Origin: DATJGR01 sp963812255 | Lineage (GTDB): Bacteria > Pseudomonadota > Gammaproteobacteria > Pseudomonadales > Azotimanducaceae | DNA: 64,000 bases | NCBI GenBank assembly: GCA_963812255.1 | Contig: CAWEUM010000005.1 | Location: forward strand, 2,232,001-2,296,000 | Reading direction: 5' to 3' | In this document: piece after piece, positions 34,721 through 44,083 of the stretch | Position numbering within the stretch: position 1 is the first letter of the stretch | Layout of the letters: every line of letters begins with the position of its first letter | Made by a program: the position numbers and the translations under genes | Notes under the pieces: generated by a model | Database searches by the model: none | Told to the model about the DNA's origin: nothing | Seen by the model: only the letters and a program-made list of their open reading frames with translations

Positions 34721-36217
34721 ATGTATCGGTCCGACGGTCGGGTGGCCTGGCCTGTCAAGCTATGGTACGCGGCGGGGCAGACCGGCCAGTCCGTCACCGA
34801 CTTCGGCTTCGGCACGCTTCTGTTCATCTACTACAACCAGGTGTTGGGGCTGTCGGGGTCGTATACCGGGCTCGGCGTCGCGGTTGCACTGTTCTTCGAC
34901 GCACTGTTCGATCCGGCGGTCGGTTCCTGGTCCGACGGCTTCCAGTCGAAGTGGGGCCGGCGCCATCTGTTCATGGCCGCGGCGATCCTGCCGCTCGGGT
35001 TGATGTTTTTCGGCCTGTTCTGGCCACCCGAGGGGCTGACGCAACTGCAGCTGTTTCTGTGGTTCACACTGTTCAGCGTTCTGGTGCGTACCGCACTGTC
35101 GTTCTTCAACGTGCCGTATCTATCGCTCGGCGCAGAGTTGTCGCAGGACTATCAGGAGCGCACGCAGATCGTTGCCGTGCGCATCGTCGTCGGCGCGATC
35201 TCGATTCTCGGAGTAACGGCGATCGGCTGGAATTTCTTTTTCGTCGGCACACTCGCCAATCCGACGCCACAACTCACACGCGACCCCTATTTCTCGTACG
35301 CGGTGGCATCGGCGGTGCTGATGGTGGTCGTTCTGTCTGCATCCACGCTGTTCACCGCGCGCGCCATTCCGCATCTCGCCGGATCACGCCAGCCGCGGCG
35401 CGAGTTCGGCGTTCGTCGCGTTTACGAGGACCTGTATGAAGCGCTGCGCAACGATTCGTTCAGGGCGCTGTTCGTTGGCACGTTGATCTACTTCATCTAT
35501 GCCGGCACGCAAGGTGCACTGTGGATGCATCTGATGACGTTCTACTGGCAGCTGGATACGCAGAGCATTCAGTGGATTCAATATGCGGGCATCACCGGTG
35601 CGATCCTCGGGGTTCCGCTTGCGCCGTCGTTCAATCGCTGGTTCGACAAGAAGTGGACCGTCATCGTCGGCGTGACGATCGCGGCAGTGTGCGACAACAC
35701 GCCAATCATGCTGAATCTCGCAGGTGTAATGCCCCACGACCCGACCATTCTCTCGCGGGTGCTGATCGCGCTGTCGGCCTTGGGGGCATTCTTCGGCGTG
35801 CAGGCGTCGATCACCGTCGCGTCGATGATGGGTGACGTGGCCGACGAGCATGAACTCAAACACGGCGCACGCCAGGAAGGTGTCTATTTCGGCTCGTACA
35901 GTTTCTCGTCGAAATGCACCGGCGCTTTCGGCAACATGATTGCCGGGGTCGCGATCGATCTGATCGGGCTCGACCCGCTGTCGAAGCCGGGCGAAGTGCC
36001 GGCCGAGGTGTTGAATCGGTTCGGTGCGTCGTATGGTTTGATCGCGCTGTTGATCATCGCGTCGATCTGGGTGTTCCTGCCGTATTCGTTGAACAGCAAA
36101 CGGCATGCGCGGGTTCTGCAGGAACTCGCGCGGCGGCGGGCGTCAGAGATGGCGCGTGACGACGGCGTTATCGAGGATGATGTGGAGCGTGCAGCTGCAC
36201 CCATACCGGGTGGCTAG
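34721..36217 (+). CDS. MFS transporter, GPH (melibiose carrier-like) family
   Basis: Secondary transporter of the glycoside-pentoside-hexuronide:cation symporter type, 498 residues, about 12 membrane helices. The family loops are present: DALFDPAVGSWSDGFQSKWGRRHLFM between TM2 and TM3 and FFNVPYLSLGAELSQDYQERT between TM4 and TM5. The start is ATG 34721 (MYRSDGRVAWPVKLWYAAGQ); the open frame further left lies antisense to the RND gene and is not coding. Followed after 18 bp by a luciferase-like oxidoreductase gene, hinting that it imports a substrate for that pathway. Members in environmental proteobacteria carry varied small molecules, so the substrate is open. Confidence 0.85.
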   Translation: MYRSDGRVAWPVKLWYAAGQTGQSVTDFGFGTLLFIYYNQVLGLSGSYTGLGVAVALFFDALFDPAVGSWSDGFQSKWGRRHLFMAAAILPLGLMFFGLFWPPEGLTQLQLFLWFTLFSVLVRTALSFFNVPYLSLGAELSQDYQERTQIVAVRIVVGAISILGVTAIGWNFFFVGTLANPTPQLTRDPYFSYAVASAVLMVVVLSASTLFTARAIPHLAGSRQPRREFGVRRVYEDLYEALRNDSFRALFVGTLIYFIYAGTQGALWMHLMTFYWQLDTQSIQWIQYAGITGAILGVPLAPSFNRWFDKKWTVIVGVTIAAVCDNTPIMLNLAGVMPHDPTILSRVLIALSALGAFFGVQASITVASMMGDVADEHELKHGARQEGVYFGSYSFSSKCTGAFGNMIAGVAIDLIGLDPLSKPGEVPAEVLNRFGASYGLIALLIIASIWVFLPYSLNSKRHARVLQELARRRASEMARDDGVIEDDVERAAAPIPGG

Positions 36218-36235
36218 GGGATCCAAGGGGGTGCG

Positions 36236-37093
36236 ATGAAACGCGGTGTTCTAACGGCGACTGAACAGTTTCAAGGCGCGGCGCTGGTCGAGTTTGCGCA
36301 GGCGCTGGAGGCGCGCGGTTACGACAGCCTGTGGCTGCCCGAACTCTTCGGGCGGGAACCGATCGGCACCGCCGGCTATCTACTCGGCCGGACGCGAAAC
36401 ATCTCAATTGCGACGGGGATCGCGAACGTGTACGTACGGGATGCACATGCGACCGCGCAGGCGCGCCACTCGCTGAACGAACTGTCCGGCGGACGTTTCA
36501 TGCTGGGTCTCGGGGTGTCGAATGCGCAGTTGAACGGTACGCGCGGACATACCTGGCAACCCCCGCTGAAGAAGATGACGGCGTATCTGGATGCGATGGA
36601 CGCTGTAAAGGTGGCTGCACCGGCACCGGTGCATTCCGGGCCGACATATATCGCCGCGCATGGACCGGGACTGCAAAAGTTGGGCGCGGAGCGAACGAAC
36701 GGCATCATCACCTACCTGATGACACCACAGCACACGCGCACTTCGCGTGAGCGAATCGGGCGGAGCGCAGAGCTGAACGTCGTGGCGATGTTCCTTGCCG
36801 AGCAGAATCCCGATACCGCCCGCGCCAAAGCTCGGGCGGGAATCAAGGTGTATGTCGGTCTCGACTACTACCATCGCGAGTGGCGCAAGCTCGGCTTCAC
36901 CGACTCTGACTTCGCAGACGGCGGCAGCGATCGTTTGATCGACGCACTCGTCGCGTGGGGCGACGAGCGCGTGCTGCGTGATCGCGTCGCTGCATTCGAG
37001 CAAGCGGGCGCGACCCGTGTGATCGTGATGCCGTTCGGCGTGCGGTCGAAGTCGGGTACCGATCTGAGTGTGCTCGATGCGCTGGCCCTATGA
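36236..37093 (+). CDS. luciferase-like (LLM class) flavin-dependent oxidoreductase
   Basis: 285-residue TIM-barrel oxidoreductase of the bacterial luciferase superfamily, similar to the group annotated as probable F420-dependent oxidoreductases. Seen: ALEARGYDSLWLPELFGREP, the NISIATGIANVYVRDAH strand-loop, and RFMLGLGVSNAQLNGTRG. AAGGGGG precedes the ATG. Nothing in the window makes F420, so an FMN enzyme is at least as likely. It follows the GPH transporter by 18 bp and precedes the CrtC/AttH-like gene, suggesting a small catabolic operon. Confidence 0.85.
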   Translation: MKRGVLTATEQFQGAALVEFAQALEARGYDSLWLPELFGREPIGTAGYLLGRTRNISIATGIANVYVRDAHATAQARHSLNELSGGRFMLGLGVSNAQLNGTRGHTWQPPLKKMTAYLDAMDAVKVAAPAPVHSGPTYIAAHGPGLQKLGAERTNGIITYLMTPQHTRTSRERIGRSAELNVVAMFLAEQNPDTARAKARAGIKVYVGLDYYHREWRKLGFTDSDFADGGSDRLIDALVAWGDERVLRDRVAAFEQAGATRVIVMPFGVRSKSGTDLSVLDALAL

Positions 37094-37127
37094 CGCAATC
37101 CTTCGAGATCCAAACCGAGTATGAAGA

Positions 37128-38126
37128 ATGAATCCAATCGATGAGCGTATGCACCCGGTTCGCAACGAGCCGGCGTGGAGCGAGAGCTACTACTTCAACT
37201 TCGTCGACCCCGACACAAAGCTGGCGATGTTCACGCGCATGGGCTTCCGGCCCGGCGACGGGTGGGCGGACGGTTTGCACGTCGTGTATCTCGGCGGCGA
37301 TCGCGTCGCCTTCACTTATGGGCGTCGTAGCATCGAGCGCGATCTCTCACGATACGACGTCGATCTCGCGGTCGGTGGATTGAGACTCGAATGCGTCGAG
37401 CCGTTCGGTCTGTGGTGCGTCGGCTATTCGGGCTCCGCGCAGGACATTGCGGACGCGGCCATCCTGCTGGAGCGCAGCAAGTTGCGACCCGAGGGGTGGT
37501 ACCGGGACGCGACCCTTTCGATGTCGGTCGATTTTCGCGCACTGACACAACCTCATTACGCAACGATGGGCATCTCGTCGCGTGGACACTTCGAGCAAAC
37601 GGGTCAGGTGAGGGGCGAGATCACGATCGGGGGTCGCACGACACAGGTGGCCGGTTATGGCGTCCGCGACAAATCCTGGGGGCCACGTGATTGGGGGGCA
37701 GCGACGCCGGTGTCGGCCACCCATGCTTCGGAATCGTCGCGCGGTCCCGCACCGTTCGTGAACTGGTTTTCGATGAACTTCGGTGAAGCACTCGCGCTTG
37801 GCGGTTCGTGCGGTCGAGCCGCGGATGGCGCGATGCGTGGCGCAGGCTGGATCCACCACAAAGGACGTACCGAAGATCTGAACGATGTCGTCATCGAGAG
37901 TCGCTACCAGCCCGATTCGATTCTGCACACGTCCGTTCGTTTGACCGGGCAGGCTGCGAGTGGTCGCACGATTCTCGTCGATGGCCGCATTCTCACCGTT
38001 TGTCCGACGAAGATCCCGATGCCGGGCGGCACGACGTTCGTCAACGAAGGACTTGCGGAGTTTCGCGCGGACGGAATGATCGGCTACGGCATCAGCGAAC
38101 ATTGGCACAAAGTCGGCGGCGCTTGA
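37128..38126 (+). CDS. DUF7064/DUF7065-like protein (CrtC/AttH-like fold suspected)
   Basis: 332-residue cytoplasmic protein without signal peptide or membrane segment. It resembles proteins annotated as DUF7065/DUF7064 with a lipocalin-like double beta-barrel related to CrtC/AttH. Visible features: ESYYFNFVDPDTKLAMFTRMG, the central GYGVRDKSWGPRDWG, which is the typical conserved block, and MNFGEALALGG. Such genes often accompany steroid or terpenoid-type catabolic genes in environmental proteobacteria, but the reaction is unknown to me. It follows the luciferase-like gene by 34 bp. A weak GAAGA precedes the ATG. Confidence 0.6.
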   Translation: MNPIDERMHPVRNEPAWSESYYFNFVDPDTKLAMFTRMGFRPGDGWADGLHVVYLGGDRVAFTYGRRSIERDLSRYDVDLAVGGLRLECVEPFGLWCVGYSGSAQDIADAAILLERSKLRPEGWYRDATLSMSVDFRALTQPHYATMGISSRGHFEQTGQVRGEITIGGRTTQVAGYGVRDKSWGPRDWGAATPVSATHASESSRGPAPFVNWFSMNFGEALALGGSCGRAADGAMRGAGWIHHKGRTEDLNDVVIESRYQPDSILHTSVRLTGQAASGRTILVDGRILTVCPTKIPMPGGTTFVNEGLAEFRADGMIGYGISEHWHKVGGA

Positions 38127-38299
38127 GACGCATGTCCGGCGGGCGATTAGCCATCATGTGCCGTTCGAGCGACGGCTTTGCCGGGCCGTGTTCGAACGCT
38201 CAGGCGACAGCGTGCGTCTGACTGCGCGCACCGTTGTGTTCAAAAGCCTGCTTTGACGAACCGTCACTGCGCCGAGTCTGCGTTGCTGGGCCGAATTCG

Positions 38300-39211
38300 A
38301 TGAATGTACCGTCGTCGCGGCATTCGGCGATGGGTCTGTGGTTCGCCGTCACAGGCGTATTGTGCTTTTCGTTGCGGCCGATCCTGATCAAGCTTGCCTA
38401 CGCGTGGGCGCAGGATCCGGTCACGTTGCTCGCACTGCGCATGGCGTTCGCCGCGCCGGTTTTCGTCGGCGTCGCGTACTGGAGCAGCCACAACGAAGCC
38501 GCCCATCCGCTCGCGCGGCGCGACCTCGCGCTCGTCGTCGCGCTCGGATTGCTCAGTTATTACCTCGCGAGCTTCCTAGACTTTCTCGCGCTGCAATACA
38601 TCAGTGCCGGTCTCGGTCGGTTGGTGTTGTTCCTGTATCCAACGATCGTGGTCGTATTGTCTGCGCTGTTTCTGGCGCGGCCGATGACTGCGCGCGAACT
38701 CGTCGCGCTGGTGCTGACTTACGCCGGGCTCGCGCTGGTGCTGTTGCGAACGATGTCCGGCAGTCGCAACGTCTGGTTCGGCGTTGCGCTCGCGATGGGG
38801 AGTTCCGTCTGCTACGCGGTGTACCTCGTCGCCGGCGCACAAGTGATCGCACGGGTCGGCTCGTTGCGATTCAGTGCCTATGCGATGGTTGCGGCGACGA
38901 TCGCTTGCTTGCTGCAATTCGTCGTACTGCGGCCGTTCGACGCGCTCGCGATACCTGCCCCGGTGTTCGGCTATGCGGCGGTGATGGCCGTCGTCAGCAC
39001 GGTCGTGCCTGTGTTCCTGACTGCCGAAGCGTTGCGCCGGATCGGTGCCAACAGCGTCGCCATCGTTGGCGCGTTGGGACCGGTTGCTACGATCATCCTC
39101 GGCTGGCTCGGACTCGAGGAAGTGATGACGCCGGTACAACTCGTCGGTGTTGGGCTCGTGCTAGCGGGTGTGCTTGCGGTGAGCCTGAGACCCGGGCGCC
39201 GACCATCGTGA
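38300..39211 (+). CDS. EamA/DMT family transporter
   Basis: Ten-helix drug/metabolite transporter, with two EamA repeats. I start it at ATG 38300 (MNVPSSRHSAMGLWF, 303 residues); an upstream GTG at 38234 would add a polar, improbable N-terminus. Repeat ends are visible: YTYAGLALVLLR-like (VLTYAGLALVLLRTM) in the first half and GPVATIILGWLGLEEVMTP, the EamA signature, in the second. Substrate unknown. Its end overlaps the remnant of a nickel/cobalt transporter on the opposite strand. Confidence 0.88.
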   Translation: MNVPSSRHSAMGLWFAVTGVLCFSLRPILIKLAYAWAQDPVTLLALRMAFAAPVFVGVAYWSSHNEAAHPLARRDLALVVALGLLSYYLASFLDFLALQYISAGLGRLVLFLYPTIVVVLSALFLARPMTARELVALVLTYAGLALVLLRTMSGSRNVWFGVALAMGSSVCYAVYLVAGAQVIARVGSLRFSAYAMVAATIACLLQFVVLRPFDALAIPAPVFGYAAVMAVVSTVVPVFLTAEALRRIGANSVAIVGALGPVATIILGWLGLEEVMTPVQLVGVGLVLAGVLAVSLRPGRRPS

Positions 39212-39600
39212 GCCGCGTCGTCAGCCACGCCAGTAAGAACTATACGACGATGAGAAATCCGAACGCGTTGATGTCGAGCGCAGCTATCAAATCGTAGACC
39301 GGGCCTCGGCGGCCAGCATTCGGATCGCCAATTGCAGAAACTCGATCGTGCCGATCGAGAACGCGATCGCGACGGAAAAGCTCGTGGTCGTCACGTTGAA
39401 GAGAGTTCGGCGTACCCGTTCGACGCGCGCCCAGTCGTACAACCGCACCATGAACACGCCGTCGGTGGTGTCCATCAACGACATGCCGGCCGCGAGCAGA
39501 ATCGGCAACGACACTGCCGCGGCGAGCAGCAGGCTCGCCAACGAAGCGCCGGCGGTCATGCCGGGCAACGCGATTTCCGTGCCAAGGCGTGCAATGTCGC
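39204..39600 (-). pseudogene. remnant of a NiCoT nickel/cobalt transporter (C-terminal part)
   Basis: Decayed C-terminal part of a HoxN/NixA-type permease. Frame one (from about 39590 to 39287) encodes LGTEIALPG (a worn GFDTATEI motif), LLAAGMSLMDTTDGVFM, the hallmark of helix VI, and FNVTTTSFSVAIAFSIGTIE. The rest of the conserved C-terminus continues in another frame, as VYDLIAALDINAFGFLIVV followed by a TAG stop (39240-39242) and FLLAWLTT, which matches the last helix of NiCoT proteins. So there is one frameshift near 39290-39310, one in-frame stop and loss of the 5' half; no signature of the first five helices is seen upstream. Confidence 0.8.
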
Positions 39601-39716
39601 AGGGCGGCGCGCTGCTCCATGGTGCACACCTCAGTCAACGTGTTTGGGTACCACACAGCCGCGCATCCGGTTTTGGAACCGGCGCGAGCCAACGACCCGA
39701 CTGGGTGGCATCCCTG

Positions 39717-40556
39717 CTACTGTTCGAAAGAAGGCCCGGCGAACGTACGCTCCGACGGGGGGCGGTTTTGTCCGACCTTCGGTGCCAGCGCATTGGGGCC
39801 CGCCGTGGCGCCGCCGTCGACGACGAGCGTGTGCCCAGTGATGAATCCCGACGCGTCGCTGGCAAGAAACAACGCCGCATTCGCAATGTCTTCGGGCTGC
39901 CCGGCGCGCGGATACGCCTGGCCTTTTGCGAGCATTTCTTCGACGGCTGCTTTGTTGTTGCCGGCGAATCCATACAGGATCGGTGTGGAGATGCCGCCCG
40001 GCGCGATGCAATTCACACGGATGCGGTCGCACGCAAATTCCAGCGCTGCGGAGCGAGTGAGGTTGACGACACCGGCCTTCGCCGCGCTATATGCGTGGAG
40101 GTTCGGGTAGCCTTCGAGGCCGGCGATCGAGGCCGTGGAGATGATCGATCCGCCACCTGCCTCGCGCATTGGCGCCACCGCGTGTTTGATTCCGAGGAAT
40201 ACGCCGCGCAGACAGACGGCCTGAGTACGGTCCCAGTCCTCCACCGAGATGCCTTCCAACGGCCCCACGGCGCCGCCGATGCCGGCGTTGTTGAAGATGA
40301 TGTCGAGCCGTCCGAACAGCGTCGTCGCGCGCGCGACCAATGCGGCCACCTCGGCCTCGGCCGACACGTCGGTGCGCTGAAAAACGGCCCGATTGCCGCT
40401 TTCGGATGCAAGCTTTGCGACCTCTTCGCCACCCTCGACGTTGAGATCGGCCAATATGACGTTCGCGCCGGCGCGTGCGAACAGCAGTGATGCGGCGCGA
40501 CCCATGCCGCTCGCGCCGCCGGTGATGATCGCTACCTTCCCGTTCAAGTCGTACAT
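39717..40556 (-). CDS. SDR family NAD(P)-dependent oxidoreductase
   Basis: Classical short-chain dehydrogenase, 279 residues. Cofactor motif TGGASGMGRA (12-21), NNAG (89-92), Ser143 and the catalytic Tyr156-xxx-Lys160 (YSAAK). An acidic residue after beta-2 (ADLNV) suggests NAD rather than NADP. The usual C-terminal DGGATAGPN block is followed by a 20-residue extension (PPSERTFAGPSFEQ). It is transcribed away from the DUF1015 gene. Substrate unknown; similar SDRs act on steroids and cyclic alcohols. Confidence 0.9.
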   Translation of the reverse strand: MYDLNGKVAIITGGASGMGRAASLLFARAGANVILADLNVEGGEEVAKLASESGNRAVFQRTDVSAEAEVAALVARATTLFGRLDIIFNNAGIGGAVGPLEGISVEDWDRTQAVCLRGVFLGIKHAVAPMREAGGGSIISTASIAGLEGYPNLHAYSAAKAGVVNLTRSAALEFACDRIRVNCIAPGGISTPILYGFAGNNKAAVEEMLAKGQAYPRAGQPEDIANAALFLASDASGFITGHTLVVDGGATAGPNALAPKVGQNRPPSERTFAGPSFEQ

Positions 40557-40607
40557 TGTCCACCTCCGTATCGTCGTAGATCGACCGCGCGCCCCGCTGC
40601 GGTCGCG

Positions 40608-41840
40608 CTAGTCCAGGACATGACTCAACAAGCCGTCCGCCAGTTTCGGTTCGAACCAGGTCGATTTGGGCGGCATCAGTCGCCCCGCGTCGGCGACGGC
40701 CATCAACTGATCCATGCCGGTCGGGTGCAGCGAGAATGCAGCGGCGGCAGCGCCATCTGCGACGCGTCGCTCGAGTTCCCTCAGCCCCCGCACGCCGCCG
40801 ACGAAGTCGATCCGAGGATCGGTGCGAGGATCGCCGATGTTCAGGATCGGCGCGAGCACGTGGTCTTGCAGCAGACTGACGTCGAGACGCGCAACGGGAT
40901 CGGCGCGCGGTACCAGCGCGGCGTGGATGCGCAGCCGATACCAGCCTCCGGCGAGGTACATGCCGAACGATTCCGGTGACTCGGGTGCAACCGGTACCCG
41001 GCTCGGTTCGATGTCGAACGCATCGCCAATACGTGCGAGCAGGTCTGCTGCCGGCAAGCCCCGAGTGTCGCGCACGACGCGGTTGTAATCGAGAATGCGC
41101 ATCTCGTCGTGCGGGAACGCCACGACGAGAAAAGACTCGTGGCTCGCGTCGCTCGCGCCATCGACACGTCGTTGGCGCGCCACGCGTGCGGCGGCGGCCG
41201 CTCGGTGATGACCGTCCGCGATGTACAGCGCATCGAGCGTGTTCAGCGCCGTGGAGAATTGTGCGACACGCGCCTCGTCGTCGACGCGCCACACCGTGTG
41301 CAGTACATCATTCGGACCGGGCGCCTGCAGCGTAGGTGTGTCAGCGGCCGATGCGCGCAGCAACGCGCGCAGCGTGTCGTTGGCGCGGTACGCACAGAGT
41401 ACGGGTCCGGTCTGCGCGTTCAGCGTGGCAATATTGCGAACGCGATCGTTTTCCTTGTCGGGCCGCGTGAGTTCGTGCTTCCGGACGCGGTTTGCCTCGT
41501 ATTCCGAGACGGCTGCCACACAGGCGACGCCGGTCTGCTCGCGCCCGCCGACACTCATTCGATAGACGTAGTACGAAGGCCGCAGGTCACGCACGAGCAC
41601 CGTCTCGCGGAGTGCCTCGAAGTTCTGCGCGCCGCGCGCGTACGCTTCGTCGGAGTACGGGGACGTGTCGGTCGGCATGTCGATCTCGGGACGCGAGACG
41701 TGCAAAAAACTGTTCGGTTGATCATGTGCAAGCGCGCGGGCTTCCTCGGTGCTCACAACATCGTAAGGGGGCGCGATCACGTCGATCGCGTGCTCGGCAC
41801 GCGGCCGCAATGCCGCAAAGGGTCGCACGAGGACTGTCAT
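40608..41840 (-). CDS. DUF1015 family protein
   Basis: 410-residue protein of the DUF1015 family (uncharacterised, often near serine/phosphonate or D-3-phosphoglycerate genes in other bacteria). Start at ATG 41840 (MTVLVRPFAALRPRAEHA); the longer reading frame upstream runs antisense to the next gene. Conserved blocks: VIAPPYDVVSTEEARALA, SFLHVSRPE, SYYVYRM, VRKHELTRPDKENDR and YIADGHHRAAAA. The last is the most typical motif of the family. No function proposed. Confidence 0.85.
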   Translation of the reverse strand: MTVLVRPFAALRPRAEHAIDVIAPPYDVVSTEEARALAHDQPNSFLHVSRPEIDMPTDTSPYSDEAYARGAQNFEALRETVLVRDLRPSYYVYRMSVGGREQTGVACVAAVSEYEANRVRKHELTRPDKENDRVRNIATLNAQTGPVLCAYRANDTLRALLRASAADTPTLQAPGPNDVLHTVWRVDDEARVAQFSTALNTLDALYIADGHHRAAAAARVARQRRVDGASDASHESFLVVAFPHDEMRILDYNRVVRDTRGLPAADLLARIGDAFDIEPSRVPVAPESPESFGMYLAGGWYRLRIHAALVPRADPVARLDVSLLQDHVLAPILNIGDPRTDPRIDFVGGVRGLRELERRVADGAAAAAFSLHPTGMDQLMAVADAGRLMPPKSTWFEPKLADGLLSHVLD

Positions 41841-42032
41841 TCGGAACACCGCAAGCCGGGGCCGGACCATAGCCCAAACGACGGCACGCACGCCACCTGG
41901 CAACCGGTTCCACACGAGATACGACACGAAAGGGGCAGACGATCGAGTGTGGAAACGGTACCTTGATCGGCCCGAAGGCTCGCCTCGTGAGCCGCACGGC
42001 ATGATTTCGGAACGATGGGAGAGGACAGATCG

Positions 42033-42923
42033 ATGAGTGAATTCAAAGACAAAGTGGTGGTGATCACCGGCGCCGGCAACGGCCTTGGCAAGGCGCACGC
42101 ACTCGAGTTCGCCAAGCGCGGCGCGAAAGTCGTGGTGAACGACCTCGGCGGAAAGGGTGACGGCACCGGCGCGGGCGACGCGGCCGACCAGGTCGTGAAG
42201 GAAATTCAGGCGGCCGGCGGCACGGCGATCGCAAACAAGGCATCGGTGTCGTCGAAGGAGGGCGCGAAATCGATCATCGACGACGCGATGAAGGCGTTCG
42301 GCACCGTGCACATCCTCGTCAACAACGCCGGCATCCTGCGCGACAAGAGCTTCAAGAAGATGGCGCTGGAAGATTGGGACATCGTAATTGATGTGCACCT
42401 GAACGGTACAGCGTACGTCACGCATGCTGCATGGCCGATCATGTACGACCAGAACTATGGCCGCATCGTGCTGACCAGTTCGGTGTCGGGCATCTACGGC
42501 AATTTCGGCCAGGCCAACTACGGTGCGGCGAAGATGGGCATGCTCGGGTTGATGAATGTGCTGGAGAAAGAAGGCGCGTCGAAGAACATCCGCGTCAACG
42601 TGCTGGCGCCCGCCGCGGAGACGCGACTCATCGGGACGATTCCGGGCGTCAAGGTGGACCCCGACAATCCCGATCCGATGCGGCACCCGAAGATCGTGAC
42701 CCCCGCGGTGATCCTGATGTGCGCCGAAGACGCACCGACCGGCAAGGTCATTCACGCGGGCAACGGTCGCTTTTCCTGCTCGGCGATCTTCACCAACGAC
42801 GACATCGAATTCGGTGCGGACGTCACGTACGAAGATCTACTCGACAAGAAGGACCAGTTGCTCGACATGAGCCATGCGAAGGAGGCAGCGCTGCGGATGC
42901 GCCGACGCGCAGGCACGCGCTGA
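42033..42923 (+). CDS. SDR dehydrogenase, peroxisomal MFE-2/17beta-HSD4 (hydroxyacyl-CoA) type
   Basis: 296-residue short-chain dehydrogenase closely resembling the (3R)-hydroxyacyl-CoA dehydrogenase domain of MFE-2. TGAGNGLGKAHA (12-23), the VVVNDLGG strand with the GDGTGAGDAADQVV loop characteristic of this subgroup, NNAG (97-100), Ser150 and Tyr163-xxx-Lys167 in YGAAK. Start ATG 42033, preceded by GAGAGGA at good spacing; an upstream ATG at 42015 has none. A dehydrogenase in acyl-CoA or steroid side-chain beta-oxidation is a reasonable inference. Confidence 0.88.
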   Translation: MSEFKDKVVVITGAGNGLGKAHALEFAKRGAKVVVNDLGGKGDGTGAGDAADQVVKEIQAAGGTAIANKASVSSKEGAKSIIDDAMKAFGTVHILVNNAGILRDKSFKKMALEDWDIVIDVHLNGTAYVTHAAWPIMYDQNYGRIVLTSSVSGIYGNFGQANYGAAKMGMLGLMNVLEKEGASKNIRVNVLAPAAETRLIGTIPGVKVDPDNPDPMRHPKIVTPAVILMCAEDAPTGKVIHAGNGRFSCSAIFTNDDIEFGADVTYEDLLDKKDQLLDMSHAKEAALRMRRRAGTR

Positions 42924-42973
42924 CGGGCGACGTTACAGCCCGCCAGCCTGCCTGAACGGTGCTCGGCTCGCTC

Positions 42974-43900
42974 TCAGGGCCGTTCGCTGACGAAGATGTC
43001 GCCGTTGCGCCCGAAGTAAAGGCGATGCCCGTCGCGCGAGAGCGTCGAACGCGTCTCGCTGCCCCCGTTGTTCACGTTGGGGCCAAGGTTGACGGGCGCC
43101 GTCCAACGAAACGGCAGCGAGTAGGTGACGGAACGATACACGTCGTGGCCGCCGAAGCTCGGGAGATTGTGCCGGCCCCACGTGGCGCGGGTCGAGCTGA
43201 ACACTACCTCGAAGCCGCCATTGTCCATGGCACGCACGTTCGGCATGCGATCGTCGTCGACGAGATTGCTCAGCGCACGCACGATCTGACCGGGCCCGAA
43301 CTGGCCGTTGCTGCCGAGCTTGCTGACGTAGATGTCGTGGTCACCCTGGTCGCCCGGGCTGGAATAGAAGAGGAACGTGCCTTGTCGAGACTCGACGAGC
43401 GAAGGACTGAACACGTCGGCATTGAAGTTTGGCCCGTCCGGTGCACAGGGCAGCAGTGCGGGCTGGCTCCAGATTCCAGCGAGCCCCTGCCGGGATAGGT
43501 ACATGTTGCCGCCGGTGCAGGCGGCCGGCCGGTTTGATACGAAGAACAACAACCGATCGGCGACCGGGGTCGGGCAGAAGTCGTCTTCCGCGCTGTTGAT
43601 CGGCTCGGGCAGTATTTCTGGGTCGTGCCAGGGCGATTGGATGCTGTCGCGCTCGGCCGACCAGATGTCGTTGTCGCCGCCGTCGCGCCGCGAGGCGATC
43701 ACGAGGCTGAGCCCGTCGGGGGCTTCGATCGGACAACCGTCCGCTGCGGCGGGATCGTTCACGGCCGTCACGGGTTCGGCGGGACCGAAGTTGAGACCGC
43801 TAGGACCAGGGCCGCCGGCCCAGGCCGCAGTCGAGAGCGGGATCAGGCAGGCAGCAAGCAGGCCTACAATCGTTGGTCGAGCATTGAAGTGGCAGTTCAT
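42974..43900 (-). CDS. secreted PD40/TolB-like beta-propeller protein
   Basis: 308-residue exported protein. Start chosen at ATG 43900 because AGAGGAG lies 8 bp upstream and a clean signal peptide results (ending STAAWA). The mature part consists of WD40-like PD40 beta-propeller repeats with the S-R-DGG-x-DIW pattern: ASRRDGGDNDIWSAER, VSNRPAACTGGNMYLSR, YSSPGDQGDHDIYVSKLG and RDGHRLYFGRNGDIFVSERP. Probably a periplasmic binding or scaffold protein; no catalytic motif. It diverges from the CadC-like regulator gene with a perfect inverted repeat between them. Confidence 0.8.
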   Translation of the reverse strand: MNCHFNARPTIVGLLAACLIPLSTAAWAGGPGPSGLNFGPAEPVTAVNDPAAADGCPIEAPDGLSLVIASRRDGGDNDIWSAERDSIQSPWHDPEILPEPINSAEDDFCPTPVADRLLFFVSNRPAACTGGNMYLSRQGLAGIWSQPALLPCAPDGPNFNADVFSPSLVESRQGTFLFYSSPGDQGDHDIYVSKLGSNGQFGPGQIVRALSNLVDDDRMPNVRAMDNGGFEVVFSSTRATWGRHNLPSFGGHDVYRSVTYSLPFRWTAPVNLGPNVNNGGSETRSTLSRDGHRLYFGRNGDIFVSERP

Positions 43901-44063
43901 GTTTGCGGCTCCTCTGGTTACCAAAATGGCACGCCCCCGCGTACCGTGGTGTGAGGCTAGAAGGCAGCGCCCGTCGTCGTGTGAAGGTTGACTGAAGTTG
44001 CCGTGAAGATTGGCGAGAGCGGCGTTGTCTGTGGTATTCGGTTCGAACGGGAGCGGGGGCATG

Positions 44064-44083
44064 GCGACAGCGATTGCTGTCGC
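44064..44083. promoter_or_regulatory. perfect inverted repeat upstream of the CadC-like gene
   Basis: GCGACAGC-GATT-GCTGTCGC: two 8-bp arms, no mismatch, 4-bp spacer. It ends 5 bp before the likely regulator start (44089) in the divergent gap with the PD40 gene. It could be an operator (autoregulation) or an RNA hairpin over the ribosome-binding region. Not tied to a known consensus. Confidence 0.55.

Noticed and set aside
41841..42755. 305-codon upstream extension of the DUF1015 frame
   Set aside because: It is antisense to the MFE-2-like SDR; the homologous protein starts at 41840.
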